From Proteobacteria bacterium UBA6729 (GTDB lineage: Bacteria > Pseudomonadota > Gammaproteobacteria > Porifericomitales > Porifericomitaceae), in assembly GCA_002454015.1 (NCBI GenBank), contig DKIB01000023.1, positions 6,832 to 26,466 of the forward strand: a stretch of DNA of 19,635 nucleotides, given 5' to 3'. Position numbers and translations under genes: made by a program. Within the stretch, counting starts at the first letter, position 1. Every line of letters starts with the position of its first letter. The notes beneath the pieces were generated by a model, which was given only the letters and a program-made list of their open reading frames with translations, ran no database searches and was not told the DNA's origin. Shown one piece after another: positions 1 to 8,880 of this stretch.

Positions 1-64
1 GAGGGGGTCTGGCGCGCCATCGCACTGCTGACGCCGCCTCCGGCCACCGCCAACAGCCGGCAAA
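1..64. other. Short region downstream of ftsZ, no gene
   Basis: These 64 bases follow the ftsZ stop codon and are cut by the window edge. They are GC-rich with scattered short complementary runs (GCCGG/CCGG), but I see no convincing hairpin followed by a T-tract. In many gammaproteobacteria lpxC follows ftsZ. Nothing here shows it, and it would lie outside the window. Confidence 0.4.
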
Positions 65-1243
65 TCAGTCGGCCTGGGTGCGCATGAAGGCCGGAAGATT
101 CAGCCTGTCTGCACAGGGCTCTTCGGCTGGCCTGGGCTGTGCCCGGGCGGCCCGACGGAGTACGGCCGGACGTTCCAGTTCCCGGTAGTCCGGCAGTGCA
201 CCCGGTTCTGCCCCTGCCACTGTGACCGGGGGCAGCAGGGGCTGCATGGTCACGTTCCGTACCACGGGTCTGGGTGCCTCGTGACCGGGTTTGTTGAGGC
301 CGGTGGCCACCACGGTAACCCGCAGCTCACCGCCCATATCCGGGTCAACGGCAGTGCCGATGACGATCATGGCATTCTCCGAGGCATACTGTTTGACCAA
401 TGTGCCCACCTCTTCAAACTCCCTGAGCCCGAGCTGGTCATCGCTGGTAATGTTGATCAGCAATCCCTTGGCACCTACCAGATTGATGTCCTCCAACAAG
501 GGACTGGAGATAGCCAGCTCTGCTGCCTTGGCAGAACGCCCCTCTCCGGAGGCCGTGCCGGAACCCATCATGGCCATACCCATCTCCGCCATTACCGTAC
601 GCACGTCAGCAAAGTCTACATTTATGACGCCGGGGTTGGTGATGAGTTCGGAGATGCCCTGCACGGCATTCAGGAGCACATCATTGGCTGCGGCAAAGGC
701 CTCTATCAGCGTGACAGTATCGTCCAGAACAGTGAGCAGTTTCTGGTTGGGAATGATGATCAGGGAATCCACATGCTCTGACAGTTCCTGGATACCCTCC
801 TCGGCGTACCGGGCTCGGCGAGAGCCCTCATTGTTGAACGGACGGGTCACCACGGCCACTGTGAGGATACCGCGCTCACGCGCTGCCTGGGCGATGATCG
901 GTGCCGCCCCGGTACCGGTACCACCGCCCATGCCCGCAGTAAGAAATACCATGTCGGTCTGTTCCAGTACACCCAGCACTGTCTCCCGATCTTCCAGGGC
1001 GGCCTTGCGACCCACCTCCGGGTCGGAACCGGCACCCAGGCCCTTGGTGATGCTGGAGCCCAGCTGCAACTGCGTAGCCACCCCACAGGATTGCAACGCC
1101 TGTACATCGGTGTTCGCGCAGATGAATTCCACACCATCCAACGCTGCCTTGCGCATATAATCAACGGCATTGGAGCCGCCACCACCCACTCCGATTACCT
1201 TGATAACCGCGGGCTGTATCTTTGCATTGACTATGTCAAACAT
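65..1243 (-). CDS. ftsZ: Cell division protein FtsZ
   Basis: FtsZ is the tubulin-like GTPase that polymerises into the cytoplasmic Z ring and recruits the divisome. The 392-residue product has the glycine-rich start of the Rossmann GTPase domain (GVGGGGSNAV, about 18-27), the tubulin signature GGGTGTG (106-112) and the T7 synergy loop NVDFADVR. It ends in RLNLPAFMRTQAD, close to the E. coli C-terminal peptide that binds FtsA and ZipA. I chose the ATG at 1243 because a strong GGAGGT lies seven bases upstream of it. An in-frame GTG at 1258 would overlap that ribosome binding site and add five residues. It is the last gene of the cluster seen here, 44 nt after ftsA. Length and motifs are normal for the family. 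Confidence 0.98.
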   Translation of the reverse strand: MFDIVNAKIQPAVIKVIGVGGGGSNAVDYMRKAALDGVEFICANTDVQALQSCGVATQLQLGSSITKGLGAGSDPEVGRKAALEDRETVLGVLEQTDMVFLTAGMGGGTGTGAAPIIAQAARERGILTVAVVTRPFNNEGSRRARYAEEGIQELSEHVDSLIIIPNQKLLTVLDDTVTLIEAFAAANDVLLNAVQGISELITNPGVINVDFADVRTVMAEMGMAMMGSGTASGEGRSAKAAELAISSPLLEDINLVGAKGLLINITSDDQLGLREFEEVGTLVKQYASENAMIVIGTAVDPDMGGELRVTVVATGLNKPGHEAPRPVVRNVTMQPLLPPVTVAGAEPGALPDYRELERPAVLRRAARAQPRPAEEPCADRLNLPAFMRTQAD

Positions 1244-1258
1244 AATATTTACCTCCAC

Positions 1259-1300
1259 TTAAAAAGTCCCTTTTTAAAAGTCCCTTTTTAAAAAGTTCCC
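1259..1300 (-). repeat. A/T-rich tandem repeat between ftsA and ftsZ
   Basis: Read on the minus strand, three near-copies of GGGA(A)CTTTT(T)AAAAA follow one another (1300-1285, 1284-1271, 1270-1259). Each contains a near-palindrome of the type CTTTTTAAAAAG. The first copy encodes the last residues and stop codon of ftsA, and the third ends just before the ftsZ ribosome binding site. The tract contrasts sharply with the GC-rich genes around it. It could be a slipped-strand duplication, an RNA stability or translation element for ftsZ, or simply neutral. Confidence 0.8.
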
Positions 1301-2520
1301 TTGAACCAGTTCCTGACACCATGCCAGATGTTCGCAACTCCACGCGAACCACCGACTACACTGTAGCTGCCCTGGGCCTGTTGATAGCCGTACAGCAACA
1401 GTCCGATCCCGGTTGAGTACACTGGATTGCCAATGATATCTTCCAGGCCCGTTACATTCTGCGGCGCGCCACGACGCACCGGCATATTGAATACCTCTTC
1501 CGCCAGCTCCACCACGCCCTGGACACGGGAACTGCCCCCGGTGAGTACTACACCGGCAGGCACACTATCCTCCAGCCCACTGATCTGCAGCTCTTTCCTG
1601 ACCAGCTGGAACAGTTCCTCATAGCGCGGCTGCACTACCTCCGCCAGGGTCTGTCGCTCCAGGCGACGTGGCGGACGTTCTCCCACCCCCGGCACCTCAA
1701 TGCTGTCTGCAGGCTCAAGCAACTGTGCCTGGGCACAGGCGTAACGCTGCTTGATCTCTTCGGCAAACTTGCGTGGTGTACGCAGGGCCACGGCGATATC
1801 ATTGGTGACCTGATCGCCGGCAATGGGAAGAACTGCTGCATGATGCAGGTTCTCATCACAAAACACTGCCACATCAGTAGTACCGCCGCCGATATCTATC
1901 AAACACACACCGAGTTCTTTCTCATCATCGCTGAGGGCGGCGTAACCGGATGCCAATGGCTGTAGCACGACGGCCTCCACACGCAAGCCACAGCGTGTTA
2001 TGCACTTAAGGATATTCTGCTCGGCACTCACCGATGCAGTGACGATATGTACCTTGGCCTCAAGCCGGATGCCCGACATGCCAACGGGGTCCTTGACCCC
2101 ATCCTGATTATCAACGATGAACTCCTTGGGCAGAACATGCAGAATCTTGTGGTCCCCGGGCAAGGCCATGGCCCGGGCAGAGTCTATCACTCCCTGGATG
2201 TCTTCCTGTGAGACCTCGTTATCACGGATCGGCTCACTGCCATCTGAGTGATGACTGCGAATATGGCTGCCCGAGATGCCGGTGATAACCGAATGGATGT
2301 CGCAGCCTGCCATCAGCTCAGCCTCTTCTATCGCCTTGCGTATGGATTGCGTGGTAGATTCAATGTTCACCACCGCACCCTTCTTCATCCCGTATGATGG
2401 AAATATACCGGTGCCTACCACCTCTACGCTACCGTTCGGATTACACTCACCAACAATGGCAGCAATCTTTGTGGTACCGATATCCAGCCCCACCAGCATG
2501 TTTCTGTCGGTTCTTTTCAT
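1288..2520 (-). CDS. ftsA: Cell division protein FtsA
   Basis: FtsA is the actin-like ATPase that tethers FtsZ filaments to the inner membrane and links them to later divisome proteins. The 410-residue product begins with the phosphate-1 motif in LVGLDIGTTK (9-18) and has a second nucleotide-binding segment, LIDIGGGTTD, in the middle. It ends in the amphipathic membrane-targeting helix ANIWHGVRNWFKGTF. The start ATG overlaps the ftsQ stop (ATGA), which suggests translational coupling. Length is close to the 420 residues of E. coli FtsA. The last codons fall inside the tandem repeat that fills the gap to ftsZ, so the membrane helix and the repeat share sequence. Confidence 0.97.
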   Translation of the reverse strand: MKRTDRNMLVGLDIGTTKIAAIVGECNPNGSVEVVGTGIFPSYGMKKGAVVNIESTTQSIRKAIEEAELMAGCDIHSVITGISGSHIRSHHSDGSEPIRDNEVSQEDIQGVIDSARAMALPGDHKILHVLPKEFIVDNQDGVKDPVGMSGIRLEAKVHIVTASVSAEQNILKCITRCGLRVEAVVLQPLASGYAALSDDEKELGVCLIDIGGGTTDVAVFCDENLHHAAVLPIAGDQVTNDIAVALRTPRKFAEEIKQRYACAQAQLLEPADSIEVPGVGERPPRRLERQTLAEVVQPRYEELFQLVRKELQISGLEDSVPAGVVLTGGSSRVQGVVELAEEVFNMPVRRGAPQNVTGLEDIIGNPVYSTGIGLLLYGYQQAQGSYSVVGGSRGVANIWHGVRNWFKGTF

Positions 2521-3272
2521 TGCTGTACTGTCACTTCCATGTAAGGAGCTACGCCATCACGCCAACGCACTGCGTAACCATTTGAATAACGCATATCCAC
2601 GGTCCAGACCTCTGCCTCCTGCCCGGCCAAAACCCTATATGCGTAGTGAGTAAAGCGGGCCATACGCTGCCGGGCCGTGCCACGCCCCAGCATCACCAGC
2701 CAACCATTGTCCAGCAGTACCTTCATGGCGCCGCGCTCGTCCATGCTCAACGCACGAATGTACAGGCCCGGCTCAGCAAGAATTTTATTTAACTCCATGT
2801 AGTGCTGTAACAGCTCCAGGTGAGTTTTGGCGGGGCCCTGCAACAAGGGCAAGGATGGATCATCCAGTTCTGTCGGCAATTGCACCAGTTCACCTGACTG
2901 ATTCAGAAATCCGGCATCTCCCCAACGCACCAGTGGCTGCTCTTCAGAGATCACAACCTGCAGCACATCAGGCCACAAGCGACGCAATGTGGCAGCCCGA
3001 ATCCAGGGATTGGCCAGCAACCACTGTCTGATCTGCTGCAGGTCAGAGCCAAAGAAGCCATCCTGCAATTGCGTTATGAGTTGGCCTTGCAGCTGCTCTG
3101 GCTCGAGATAACGAAAGCTGCCTTCTATACGCACCTCGCGCACCGGAAAACGGCTGCCATTATCCAGGTTCATGGCCAGATAGAGCAACACTGCAGCCAG
3201 CAGCAGCCCCCAGGGCAGGCCGCCATAGCCTTGCGTGCGGCGGTGCAGCGAGACTGACATGGATTGAATCAT
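2517..3272 (-). CDS. ftsQ: Cell division protein FtsQ
   Basis: FtsQ is a bitopic inner-membrane protein that connects the cytoplasmic ring with FtsB-FtsL and the septal synthase in the periplasm. The 251-residue product has a short basic N-terminus (LHRRTQGYG), one membrane segment at about residues 18-36, and then a POTRA domain starting at FPVREVRIEGSFRYL. The FtsQ beta-domain follows, including LPLLQGP and a late MDERGAMKVLLDNGWLVMLG stretch. Its ATG overlaps the ddl stop and its stop overlaps the ftsA start (both ATGA). It is slightly shorter than E. coli FtsQ (276), mainly at the N-terminus. The family is variable in sequence, but position and topology fit. Confidence 0.95.
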   Translation of the reverse strand: MIQSMSVSLHRRTQGYGGLPWGLLLAAVLLYLAMNLDNGSRFPVREVRIEGSFRYLEPEQLQGQLITQLQDGFFGSDLQQIRQWLLANPWIRAATLRRLWPDVLQVVISEEQPLVRWGDAGFLNQSGELVQLPTELDDPSLPLLQGPAKTHLELLQHYMELNKILAEPGLYIRALSMDERGAMKVLLDNGWLVMLGRGTARQRMARFTHYAYRVLAGQEAEVWTVDMRYSNGYAVRWRDGVAPYMEVTVQQ

Positions 3273-4204
3273 GCTACAGGTCCCCCGGGCAACCCTGGAT
3301 GATGGCGGCTGGTCTGCAGCAGACGCAGCGCCAAATCATCAAAGCCAATGCCCACGTGTTTGGCGGCCATTGGTACCAGACTGTGTCGCGTCAACCCCGG
3401 TACGGTATTCAATTCCAGTAACATCGGACCGCCTGCCTCACTCAGCATCAGATCCACGCGACCCCAACCGCATGCCCCCAGCACCGCAAAGGCCTGTGCG
3501 GCGAGTTCCCGTAGCGCAGCCTCACGCTTCCGGGGGAGTCCACAGGGACACAGGTAGCGGGTTTGTGCACTCTCGTACTTGGCCTCATAGTCATAAAATG
3601 ATCGCGGTGTGCTCAAACCCACCAGAGGCAACTGCTCACCCTCCAGTATGGATGCTGTCAGCTCCATGCCGTCTACCCATTGTTCTGCCATGACGCGCTC
3701 ATCATAACGCCGTGCCTGCTGCCAGGCAGACTGCAAGTCAGCCTTTTTGGTCACCCGTTTCACCCCGTAGCTGGAACCCTGTCGCACCGGCTTGATCGCC
3801 AATGGCAAACCCAGTCGGCGAGCTGCTGTCTGCAAATCATCGGTCTGTTTAATCTCCATCCAATCTGCCGTCGGCAGGCCATGACTGCGCCAGATGCTTT
3901 TGCTGAGCGTCTTGTCCATGGCCAGTGCGGAGGCCAACACCCCGCTACCGGTGTATGGCACACCCATTACCTCCAGGCCACCCTGTACCGTGCCGTCTTC
4001 CCCCATGAGACCATGCAGGGCAATAAATGCACAGCCATAGCCTGCAGTATCCAGATGTGCCAGGAACGGTACGCTCGCATCCAGACCACGGGCAGCTATG
4101 CCCTGCCGTGTCAAGGCAGCCAACACTGCATGTCCACTGTGCAGGGAGATATCGCGCTCCGCTGAACTGCCTCCCATGAGCACGGCTACCTTACCGTAGT
4201 CCAT
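3269..4204 (-). CDS. ddl: D-alanine--D-alanine ligase
   Basis: Ddl is the ATP-grasp enzyme that joins two D-alanines to give the dipeptide added by MurF. The 311-residue product begins MDYGKVAVLMGGSSAERDISL. It contains the omega-loop region KPVRQGSSYG, the substrate loop TRYLCPCGLP and the metal/ATP segment GWGRVDLML with LELNTVPGLTRHSL. I chose the ATG at 4204 because it overlaps the murB stop (TGATG) and has GGAGGC about ten bases upstream. A start at 4276 would run 24 residues into murB without family support. The serine loop carries Tyr where DdlB-type enzymes usually have Val (GSSVG). The dcw position matches E. coli ddlB. Confidence 0.96.
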   Translation of the reverse strand: MDYGKVAVLMGGSSAERDISLHSGHAVLAALTRQGIAARGLDASVPFLAHLDTAGYGCAFIALHGLMGEDGTVQGGLEVMGVPYTGSGVLASALAMDKTLSKSIWRSHGLPTADWMEIKQTDDLQTAARRLGLPLAIKPVRQGSSYGVKRVTKKADLQSAWQQARRYDERVMAEQWVDGMELTASILEGEQLPLVGLSTPRSFYDYEAKYESAQTRYLCPCGLPRKREAALRELAAQAFAVLGACGWGRVDLMLSEAGGPMLLELNTVPGLTRHSLVPMAAKHVGIGFDDLALRLLQTSRHHPGLPGGPVA

Positions 4205-5112
4205 CAGTGACAAGCCTCCGTGACCGGCAGCGGGTCGCCGATAATATGCACCTCGGGGATCAGCTGGATTCCACAATGCTCCAGTACCTGCTGCTGTACC
4301 CTGCCGATCAGTGTCTCCACATCCGCTGCCTTGACCGGGGCAGCGGCAAGGATGAAGTTGGCATGCTTGTCTGACACCTGTGCACCGCCCTGCTGCACCC
4401 CTTTCAGGCCACAGCGCTCAATCAGTTGCCCGGCGGCAACCCCCGGTGGATTGCGGAACACGGATCCACCGCTCGGTAGACCCAGCGGCTGCCTGCAGGC
4501 ACGCTCCTGCAACAGCTCCCGCAGGCGTGCCTCACTCTGCCCGGCGGTATCGGCCTGCAACCGCAGCTCCACACCTACAAACCAGCCTGCCACCGGAGCT
4601 TGTACACTGCGATAGCTGATACCGAAGTCGGCACGTTGATATTCATGCAGGGTGCCCTTGCGGTCCACCATCTGCACTTGCTGTACCAGTTCCCAGATCT
4701 CTCCCCCAAAGGCACCTGCATTCATTGCCAGGGCACCCCCCAGGGTGCCCGGAATGCCGACCAGAAACTCGGCACCAGCCAGCCCCTGTGCAGCACTGTA
4801 GCGGGCCAGACGCGAGCAACTGCCCCCGGCCTCGCCAAGGACGTGACAACCCCGCTTTTGTAAATGTTTGAGGGCCCGGCTGATATCGATAACGGTACCG
4901 CGTATCCCACCATCACGCACCAGCAGATTGCTGCCCAGACCAACCCAGATCAAGGGTTCCCGGGGCTGCTGCTGCTTCAGAAAGACACACAAATCCGGCA
5001 AATCCGCAGGTCTGTAATAGCGGTCCGCGGGACCGCCCAGCCGCCATGAGGTATGGCGATACATGGGCTCGTTGAGCCGTAGCTCACCGCGCATGGTAAG
5101 CGACGGGTTCAT
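4204..5112 (-). CDS. murB: UDP-N-acetylenolpyruvoylglucosamine reductase MurB
   Basis: MurB is the FAD and NADPH-dependent cytoplasmic enzyme that reduces UDP-GlcNAc-enolpyruvate to UDP-MurNAc. The 302-residue product has the N-terminal TSWRLGGPADRYY segment and the FAD-binding stretch GIPGTLGGALAMNAGAFGGE. The catalytic serine loop is SGGSVFRNP and the late catalytic Glu lies in LIPEVHIIG. Its length (about 300, against about 342 in E. coli) and the GSVFRNPPG loop resemble the shorter type II enzymes. The start ATG overlaps the murC stop (ATGA) and has GGAGGC eight bases upstream, which supports this first Met over Met7. In E. coli murB lies elsewhere on the chromosome. Confidence 0.96.
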   Translation of the reverse strand: MNPSLTMRGELRLNEPMYRHTSWRLGGPADRYYRPADLPDLCVFLKQQQPREPLIWVGLGSNLLVRDGGIRGTVIDISRALKHLQKRGCHVLGEAGGSCSRLARYSAAQGLAGAEFLVGIPGTLGGALAMNAGAFGGEIWELVQQVQMVDRKGTLHEYQRADFGISYRSVQAPVAGWFVGVELRLQADTAGQSEARLRELLQERACRQPLGLPSGGSVFRNPPGVAAGQLIERCGLKGVQQGGAQVSDKHANFILAAAPVKAADVETLIGRVQQQVLEHCGIQLIPEVHIIGDPLPVTEACH

Positions 5113-6551
5113 GCGCTGGCCTCCAGCATCCCGCAGTCCTGCTGCAGCAATGCTGCCAATCGGCTGATGTTGCCTGCCCCCAACACCAGTAACAACCCGC
5201 AGTCTGCAGTCAACTCAGGCAACAACGCTGGCACCTCCCGGTAGTGCGGCAGGTGCCAGAGTGGCAACTGTGGACTGCGGGTCTGCAGGGCCTGATACAG
5301 GGCATGACTGTCGGCCCCCGGCAACGGTACTTCACCAGCCGGGTATACATCCAACAGCGCCAGGGCATCAAAGCACATTAATGCATCCACGAACTCTGTA
5401 AACAGGTCTCTGGTGCGGGTATAGCGATGGGGTTGAAATACAGCTGCCACCCGCTCCCCGGGCCAGCTGTTGCGTACCGCCTCCAGGGTGGCACACAACT
5501 CCCGTGGATGGTGTGCATAGTCGTCGATCAGCAAAAGCTGCCGGCGGCCTGTCAACAGCTGACCATATAGCTGGCAACGCCGACTGACCCCCTGAAACCT
5601 TGCCAGACCCCGCTGAATGGTCGCCAAGGGCACCCCCAGCTGGTGCACCAGGGCAACCGCCCCCAGGGCATTATGCAAATTGTGCATACCGGGCATATTG
5701 AGTTCCAGTTCCTGCTCCTCCAATGCACCGGGCAACCGTAATGCGAAGCGACTGTGACCCGCCGTACACTCCAGCAAACGGCCCCGATAATCCGCAGCGG
5801 CGCCGATGCCGTAACTGATCGCCGGACGTGACAGGCCGGGGGCCAATTCACGCAGGGCCTGATCATCTGCACACCACACTACCAGACCATGGAATGGCAG
5901 GCGATGCACAAAATCCAGGAAGGCCTGACGCAACTGCCCGAGGTCACCCCCGTAAGCCTCCAGGTGATCAGCATCAATATTGGTCAATACCGCCATGCGT
6001 GGCGTCAACAACAGAAAACTGCGGTCACTCTCATCTGCCTCAGCCACCAGATACGGGCCGGAACCCAGCTGTGCGCTGCTGCCGGTACGATTCAGCAGTC
6101 CGCCAATCACGTAGGTAGGATCCAGATCGGCATCTGCCATCAGACTGGCAATCAGGCTGGTGGTTGTGGTCTTGCCATGACTGCCTGCCACTGCTATGCC
6201 ATAACGAAACCGCATCAACTCTCCCAACATCTCGGCACGCGGAACGATAGGGATGCCCCGGCTACGGGCTGCTACAAGTTCCAGATTATCTGCCGTTACT
6301 GCACTGGAATAGACCACAATATCACTGCCGCCAACCTGTTCCCCGGCATGCCCCAGGGTCACGCATATACCCAGGCTGCGCAAGTGCCGGGTGGATTCGC
6401 TTTCGCACAGGTCGGAACCTGAAATCCGGTAGCCGAGATTGTGCAGCACTTCAGCAATGCCACACATACCGGCACCACCAATGCCGACAAAATGAATATT
6501 TTGTGCTCGTCCCATCGCCGTAGCGCCACGATTTTGTAACAGCTTAATCAC
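5109..6551 (-). CDS. murC: UDP-N-acetylmuramate--L-alanine ligase MurC
   Basis: MurC adds L-alanine to UDP-MurNAc using ATP, the first amino acid of the stem peptide. The 480-residue product has the N-terminal IHFVGIGGAGMCGIAEVLHN Rossmann motif with SGSDL, the Walker-type GSHGKTT loop (about 123-129), the DADHLEAYGGD central region and DDYAHHPRE in the C-terminal domain. I chose the GTG at 6551 because it overlaps the murG stop (GTGA), like most junctions here. It also gives an 18-residue lead before IHFVG, similar to Pseudomonas MurC. An ATG at 6515 is the alternative. Neither has a clear Shine-Dalgarno. The longer open frame back to 6737 lies inside murG and is not credible. Confidence 0.95.
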   Translation of the reverse strand: MIKLLQNRGATAMGRAQNIHFVGIGGAGMCGIAEVLHNLGYRISGSDLCESESTRHLRSLGICVTLGHAGEQVGGSDIVVYSSAVTADNLELVAARSRGIPIVPRAEMLGELMRFRYGIAVAGSHGKTTTTSLIASLMADADLDPTYVIGGLLNRTGSSAQLGSGPYLVAEADESDRSFLLLTPRMAVLTNIDADHLEAYGGDLGQLRQAFLDFVHRLPFHGLVVWCADDQALRELAPGLSRPAISYGIGAAADYRGRLLECTAGHSRFALRLPGALEEQELELNMPGMHNLHNALGAVALVHQLGVPLATIQRGLARFQGVSRRCQLYGQLLTGRRQLLLIDDYAHHPRELCATLEAVRNSWPGERVAAVFQPHRYTRTRDLFTEFVDALMCFDALALLDVYPAGEVPLPGADSHALYQALQTRSPQLPLWHLPHYREVPALLPELTADCGLLLVLGAGNISRLAALLQQDCGMLEASA

Positions 6552-7672
6552 TTGCGGGGTGCAGACTGCGCGGTGGAGGGTGGCTGCCGGGGAGGTCTGC
6601 AGAGCTGCAGGCACACCTCGGCAATGCGGGCAGCTGCATCCGGTCGCGCCAACCGACGACTGCACCCGGCCATGTGCACCAAGCGCTTGCGGTCGGTGGC
6701 CAGGGACAGCAATACGGTCGCCAGACGTTCCGCACACAGCTCCGGTTCAGGCACTAACACTGCGCCGCCCCGATCACTCAGGAACCGCGCATTCTGCAGC
6801 TGGTGCGAATCGGCATGCATATAGGGGACCAGTATTGCTGCCAGACCCACGGCATTTAATTCCGCAAGGGTCAGTGCGCCAGCGCGACATACGGCAAGAT
6901 CAGCCCAACGGTAGGCGCGAACCATGTCTGCAATAAAGCCCTCAATCTGTACCTTGGCAGGCAGACCCAGATAATGCTGCCGGGTGTCTTCCAGCCGGGT
7001 CGGGCCCGCCTGATGCAACACACTGAGAGGCAGCTGTGCAGCGATCCGCCACAATGCCTCCGGCAATATGCGATTCAGGCAAGCCGCGCCCTGACTGCCG
7101 CCGAGTACCAACAGATGGAAGTGCTGCCGACGGTGCATCGCGGTGACCGGGCGCGCCCCCTGCAGGGCAGCACGCACCGGATTGCCGATGGTTTCAGCCC
7201 CCGGCAGGCTGTGTGGATAGGCCTGCAGGCAACGTGCCGCCAGTCTGGCAAGTACGCGGTTTGCCAGACCGGGGACGGCATTCTGCTCATGGATGCATAA
7301 CGGCACCCGTAACAACCAGGCGGCCACGGCCCCGGGCACGCTGGCGTAACCGCCCATCCCCAGGGCCACCGCCGGGCGGTGCCGGAGGATCACACGCAGC
7401 GACTGCAATGCCCCCAGGGCACAGCGCAACAGCCCCCGCAATGACTGCCACCAGTTGCCGCCACGCAAGCCTCCGGCGTACACCAGTTCCAACGGGATAT
7501 CCCGTCCATGCAACCAGCCTTGCTCGGGTCCACCACGGGTGCCCAGCCACACCAGGCCGAGCCCCCTGGCAACGAGTTCATCAGCCACCGCAAGTGCCGG
7601 AAACACATGCCCACCCGTGCCCCCCGCCATGATCAGCACGGGACCCGTACCACTGTTGCGTAGCTCACTCAT
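6548..7672 (-). CDS. murG: Lipid II synthase MurG (UDP-GlcNAc:lipid I transferase)
   Basis: MurG is the peripheral inner-membrane GT-B glycosyltransferase that transfers GlcNAc from UDP-GlcNAc onto lipid I to form lipid II. The 374-residue product shows the N-terminal glycine loop MAGGTGGHVFPALAVA (from 15), LGMGGYASVPG, the HEQNAVPGLANR segment, the second glycine loop VLGGSQGA and the donor-binding stretch AVCRAGALTLAEL. The start ATG overlaps the ftsW stop (ATGA) and the stop overlaps the proposed murC GTG. It is about 20 residues longer than E. coli MurG (355). The extra length includes a basic, Pro/Gln-rich C-terminal tail (CRPPRQPPSTAQSAPRK). Confidence 0.97.
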   Translation of the reverse strand: MSELRNSGTGPVLIMAGGTGGHVFPALAVADELVARGLGLVWLGTRGGPEQGWLHGRDIPLELVYAGGLRGGNWWQSLRGLLRCALGALQSLRVILRHRPAVALGMGGYASVPGAVAAWLLRVPLCIHEQNAVPGLANRVLARLAARCLQAYPHSLPGAETIGNPVRAALQGARPVTAMHRRQHFHLLVLGGSQGAACLNRILPEALWRIAAQLPLSVLHQAGPTRLEDTRQHYLGLPAKVQIEGFIADMVRAYRWADLAVCRAGALTLAELNAVGLAAILVPYMHADSHQLQNARFLSDRGGAVLVPEPELCAERLATVLLSLATDRKRLVHMAGCSRRLARPDAAARIAEVCLQLCRPPRQPPSTAQSAPRK

Positions 7673-8880
7673 GTCGGTAACGCCGCAATACGCAGCCTGG
7701 ACCGATCTGCTGTACAGACCACCGCGGCTGCTTCATAACCCACACGCAGTACAATCCCGAACATCAGGCAGCTGATTGCCAGACTGCTGCCACCATAGCT
7801 GACCAGTGGCAACGCCAACCCCTTGGTGGGCAACATGCCGACGTTGACACCCAGATTAACAAAGATTTGCAGGCCCATGAGTATACTGATGCCATAGACC
7901 ATATAGCATCCAAACCAGTGGCGGGCGCGGGCCGCCATTCCGGCAATTGCAAGGCAGCGCCACACCAGCGCCAGATACAACAGGATCAATACGGTGCTGC
8001 CCAGAAACCCCAATTCTTCTGCCAACACTGCGAATACAAAGTCGGTATGTGCCTCCGGCAAGTAAAACAATTTTTGCAGGCTGCCACCCAGACCTTCACC
8101 AAACCAGCCACCACGCCCGAAGGCCATGAGCGATTGTGTCAACTGGAAGGAGTGATCATGAGGAGCGGCCCACGGATCCATAAAACTGCTCAGCCGCTGC
8201 AGACGATAAGGAGACAACAGCATCATGGTAACCAGAAATGCACTCCCTGTGGCGATCACATATATGACATGCAGGACCGATACACCGCCAATAAACAACA
8301 TCCCCAGCATGGTGGCAGACAACACTACCATCGTCCCGAAATCCGGCTCCGACAGTAACAGCCCCGCCATGATTATCCATACCCCGGCCGGTCCCACCAG
8401 ACTCTTCAGCTGATGCGCACTTACATGGTGCTGATGCCGTACCAGATAACCAGCCAGCCAGGCTATCATGGCCAGTTTGAACGGTTCCGAGGCCTGTACA
8501 GAAATGGAGCCAAGCTGCAACCAGCGAGTGGCACCGTTGACCTCATGACCAAGCCCCGGGATCAGTACCATCACCAACCCCAGGAACCCGAAACAAAGCA
8601 GTACTATGTGCAGCCGATGCCAGAGTTTCAGGGGCACCAGCATGGCACAGGCGGCAGCACACAGACCCACCAGAACAAAGCTGCCCTGACGCTTCAGATA
8701 ATAAAACGAGTCGTCAGCAAGCCCTGTCGCCAGGGTGGTGGATGCCGAGTACATTGCCACCAGACCCAGACCCAGCAATGTACACAAGATGCCGATCAGG
8801 CGACCATCGTAGTTGCTGAGCGGGCGGGTATCCAGCCGACTGACGGCGGCGCCCCTTGCGTTATGCCACAGGTCCATCAT
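7669..8880 (-). CDS. ftsW: Septal peptidoglycan glycosyltransferase FtsW
   Basis: FtsW is the SEDS-family polytopic membrane protein that polymerises lipid II glycan chains at the septum together with FtsI. The 403-residue product has a short hydrophilic N-terminus and then about nine to ten hydrophobic segments. It carries the conserved SEDS stretches YSAST near the first membrane helix, QLGSISVQASEPFKLAMI, a periplasmic loop GEGLGGSLQKLFYLPEAHTD followed by FVFAVLAEELGF, and a late NLGVNVGMLPTKGLALPLVSYGG. These are hallmark FtsW/RodA motifs, and the neighbours decide for FtsW. The start overlaps the murD stop (ATGA). A second Met follows immediately, so the start is certain to within one codon. 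Confidence 0.97.
   Translation of the reverse strand: MMDLWHNARGAAVSRLDTRPLSNYDGRLIGILCTLLGLGLVAMYSASTTLATGLADDSFYYLKRQGSFVLVGLCAAACAMLVPLKLWHRLHIVLLCFGFLGLVMVLIPGLGHEVNGATRWLQLGSISVQASEPFKLAMIAWLAGYLVRHQHHVSAHQLKSLVGPAGVWIIMAGLLLSEPDFGTMVVLSATMLGMLFIGGVSVLHVIYVIATGSAFLVTMMLLSPYRLQRLSSFMDPWAAPHDHSFQLTQSLMAFGRGGWFGEGLGGSLQKLFYLPEAHTDFVFAVLAEELGFLGSTVLILLYLALVWRCLAIAGMAARARHWFGCYMVYGISILMGLQIFVNLGVNVGMLPTKGLALPLVSYGGSSLAISCLMFGIVLRVGYEAAAVVCTADRSRLRIAALPT

Noticed and set aside
291..1160. 289-codon open frame on the plus strand opposite ftsZ
   Set aside because: It is fully antisense to a well-supported ftsZ, has Ser/Thr/Pro-rich composition typical of shadow frames and shows no recognisable domain.
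4205..4276. 24-residue extension of ddl into murB
   Set aside because: The ATG at 4204 has a good ribosome binding site and the TGATG overlap. The extension has no family support.
6552..6737. N-terminal extension of murC into murG
   Set aside because: The 62 additional residues are the out-of-frame reading of murG. MurC proteins have no such domain, and a GTG overlaps the murG stop.
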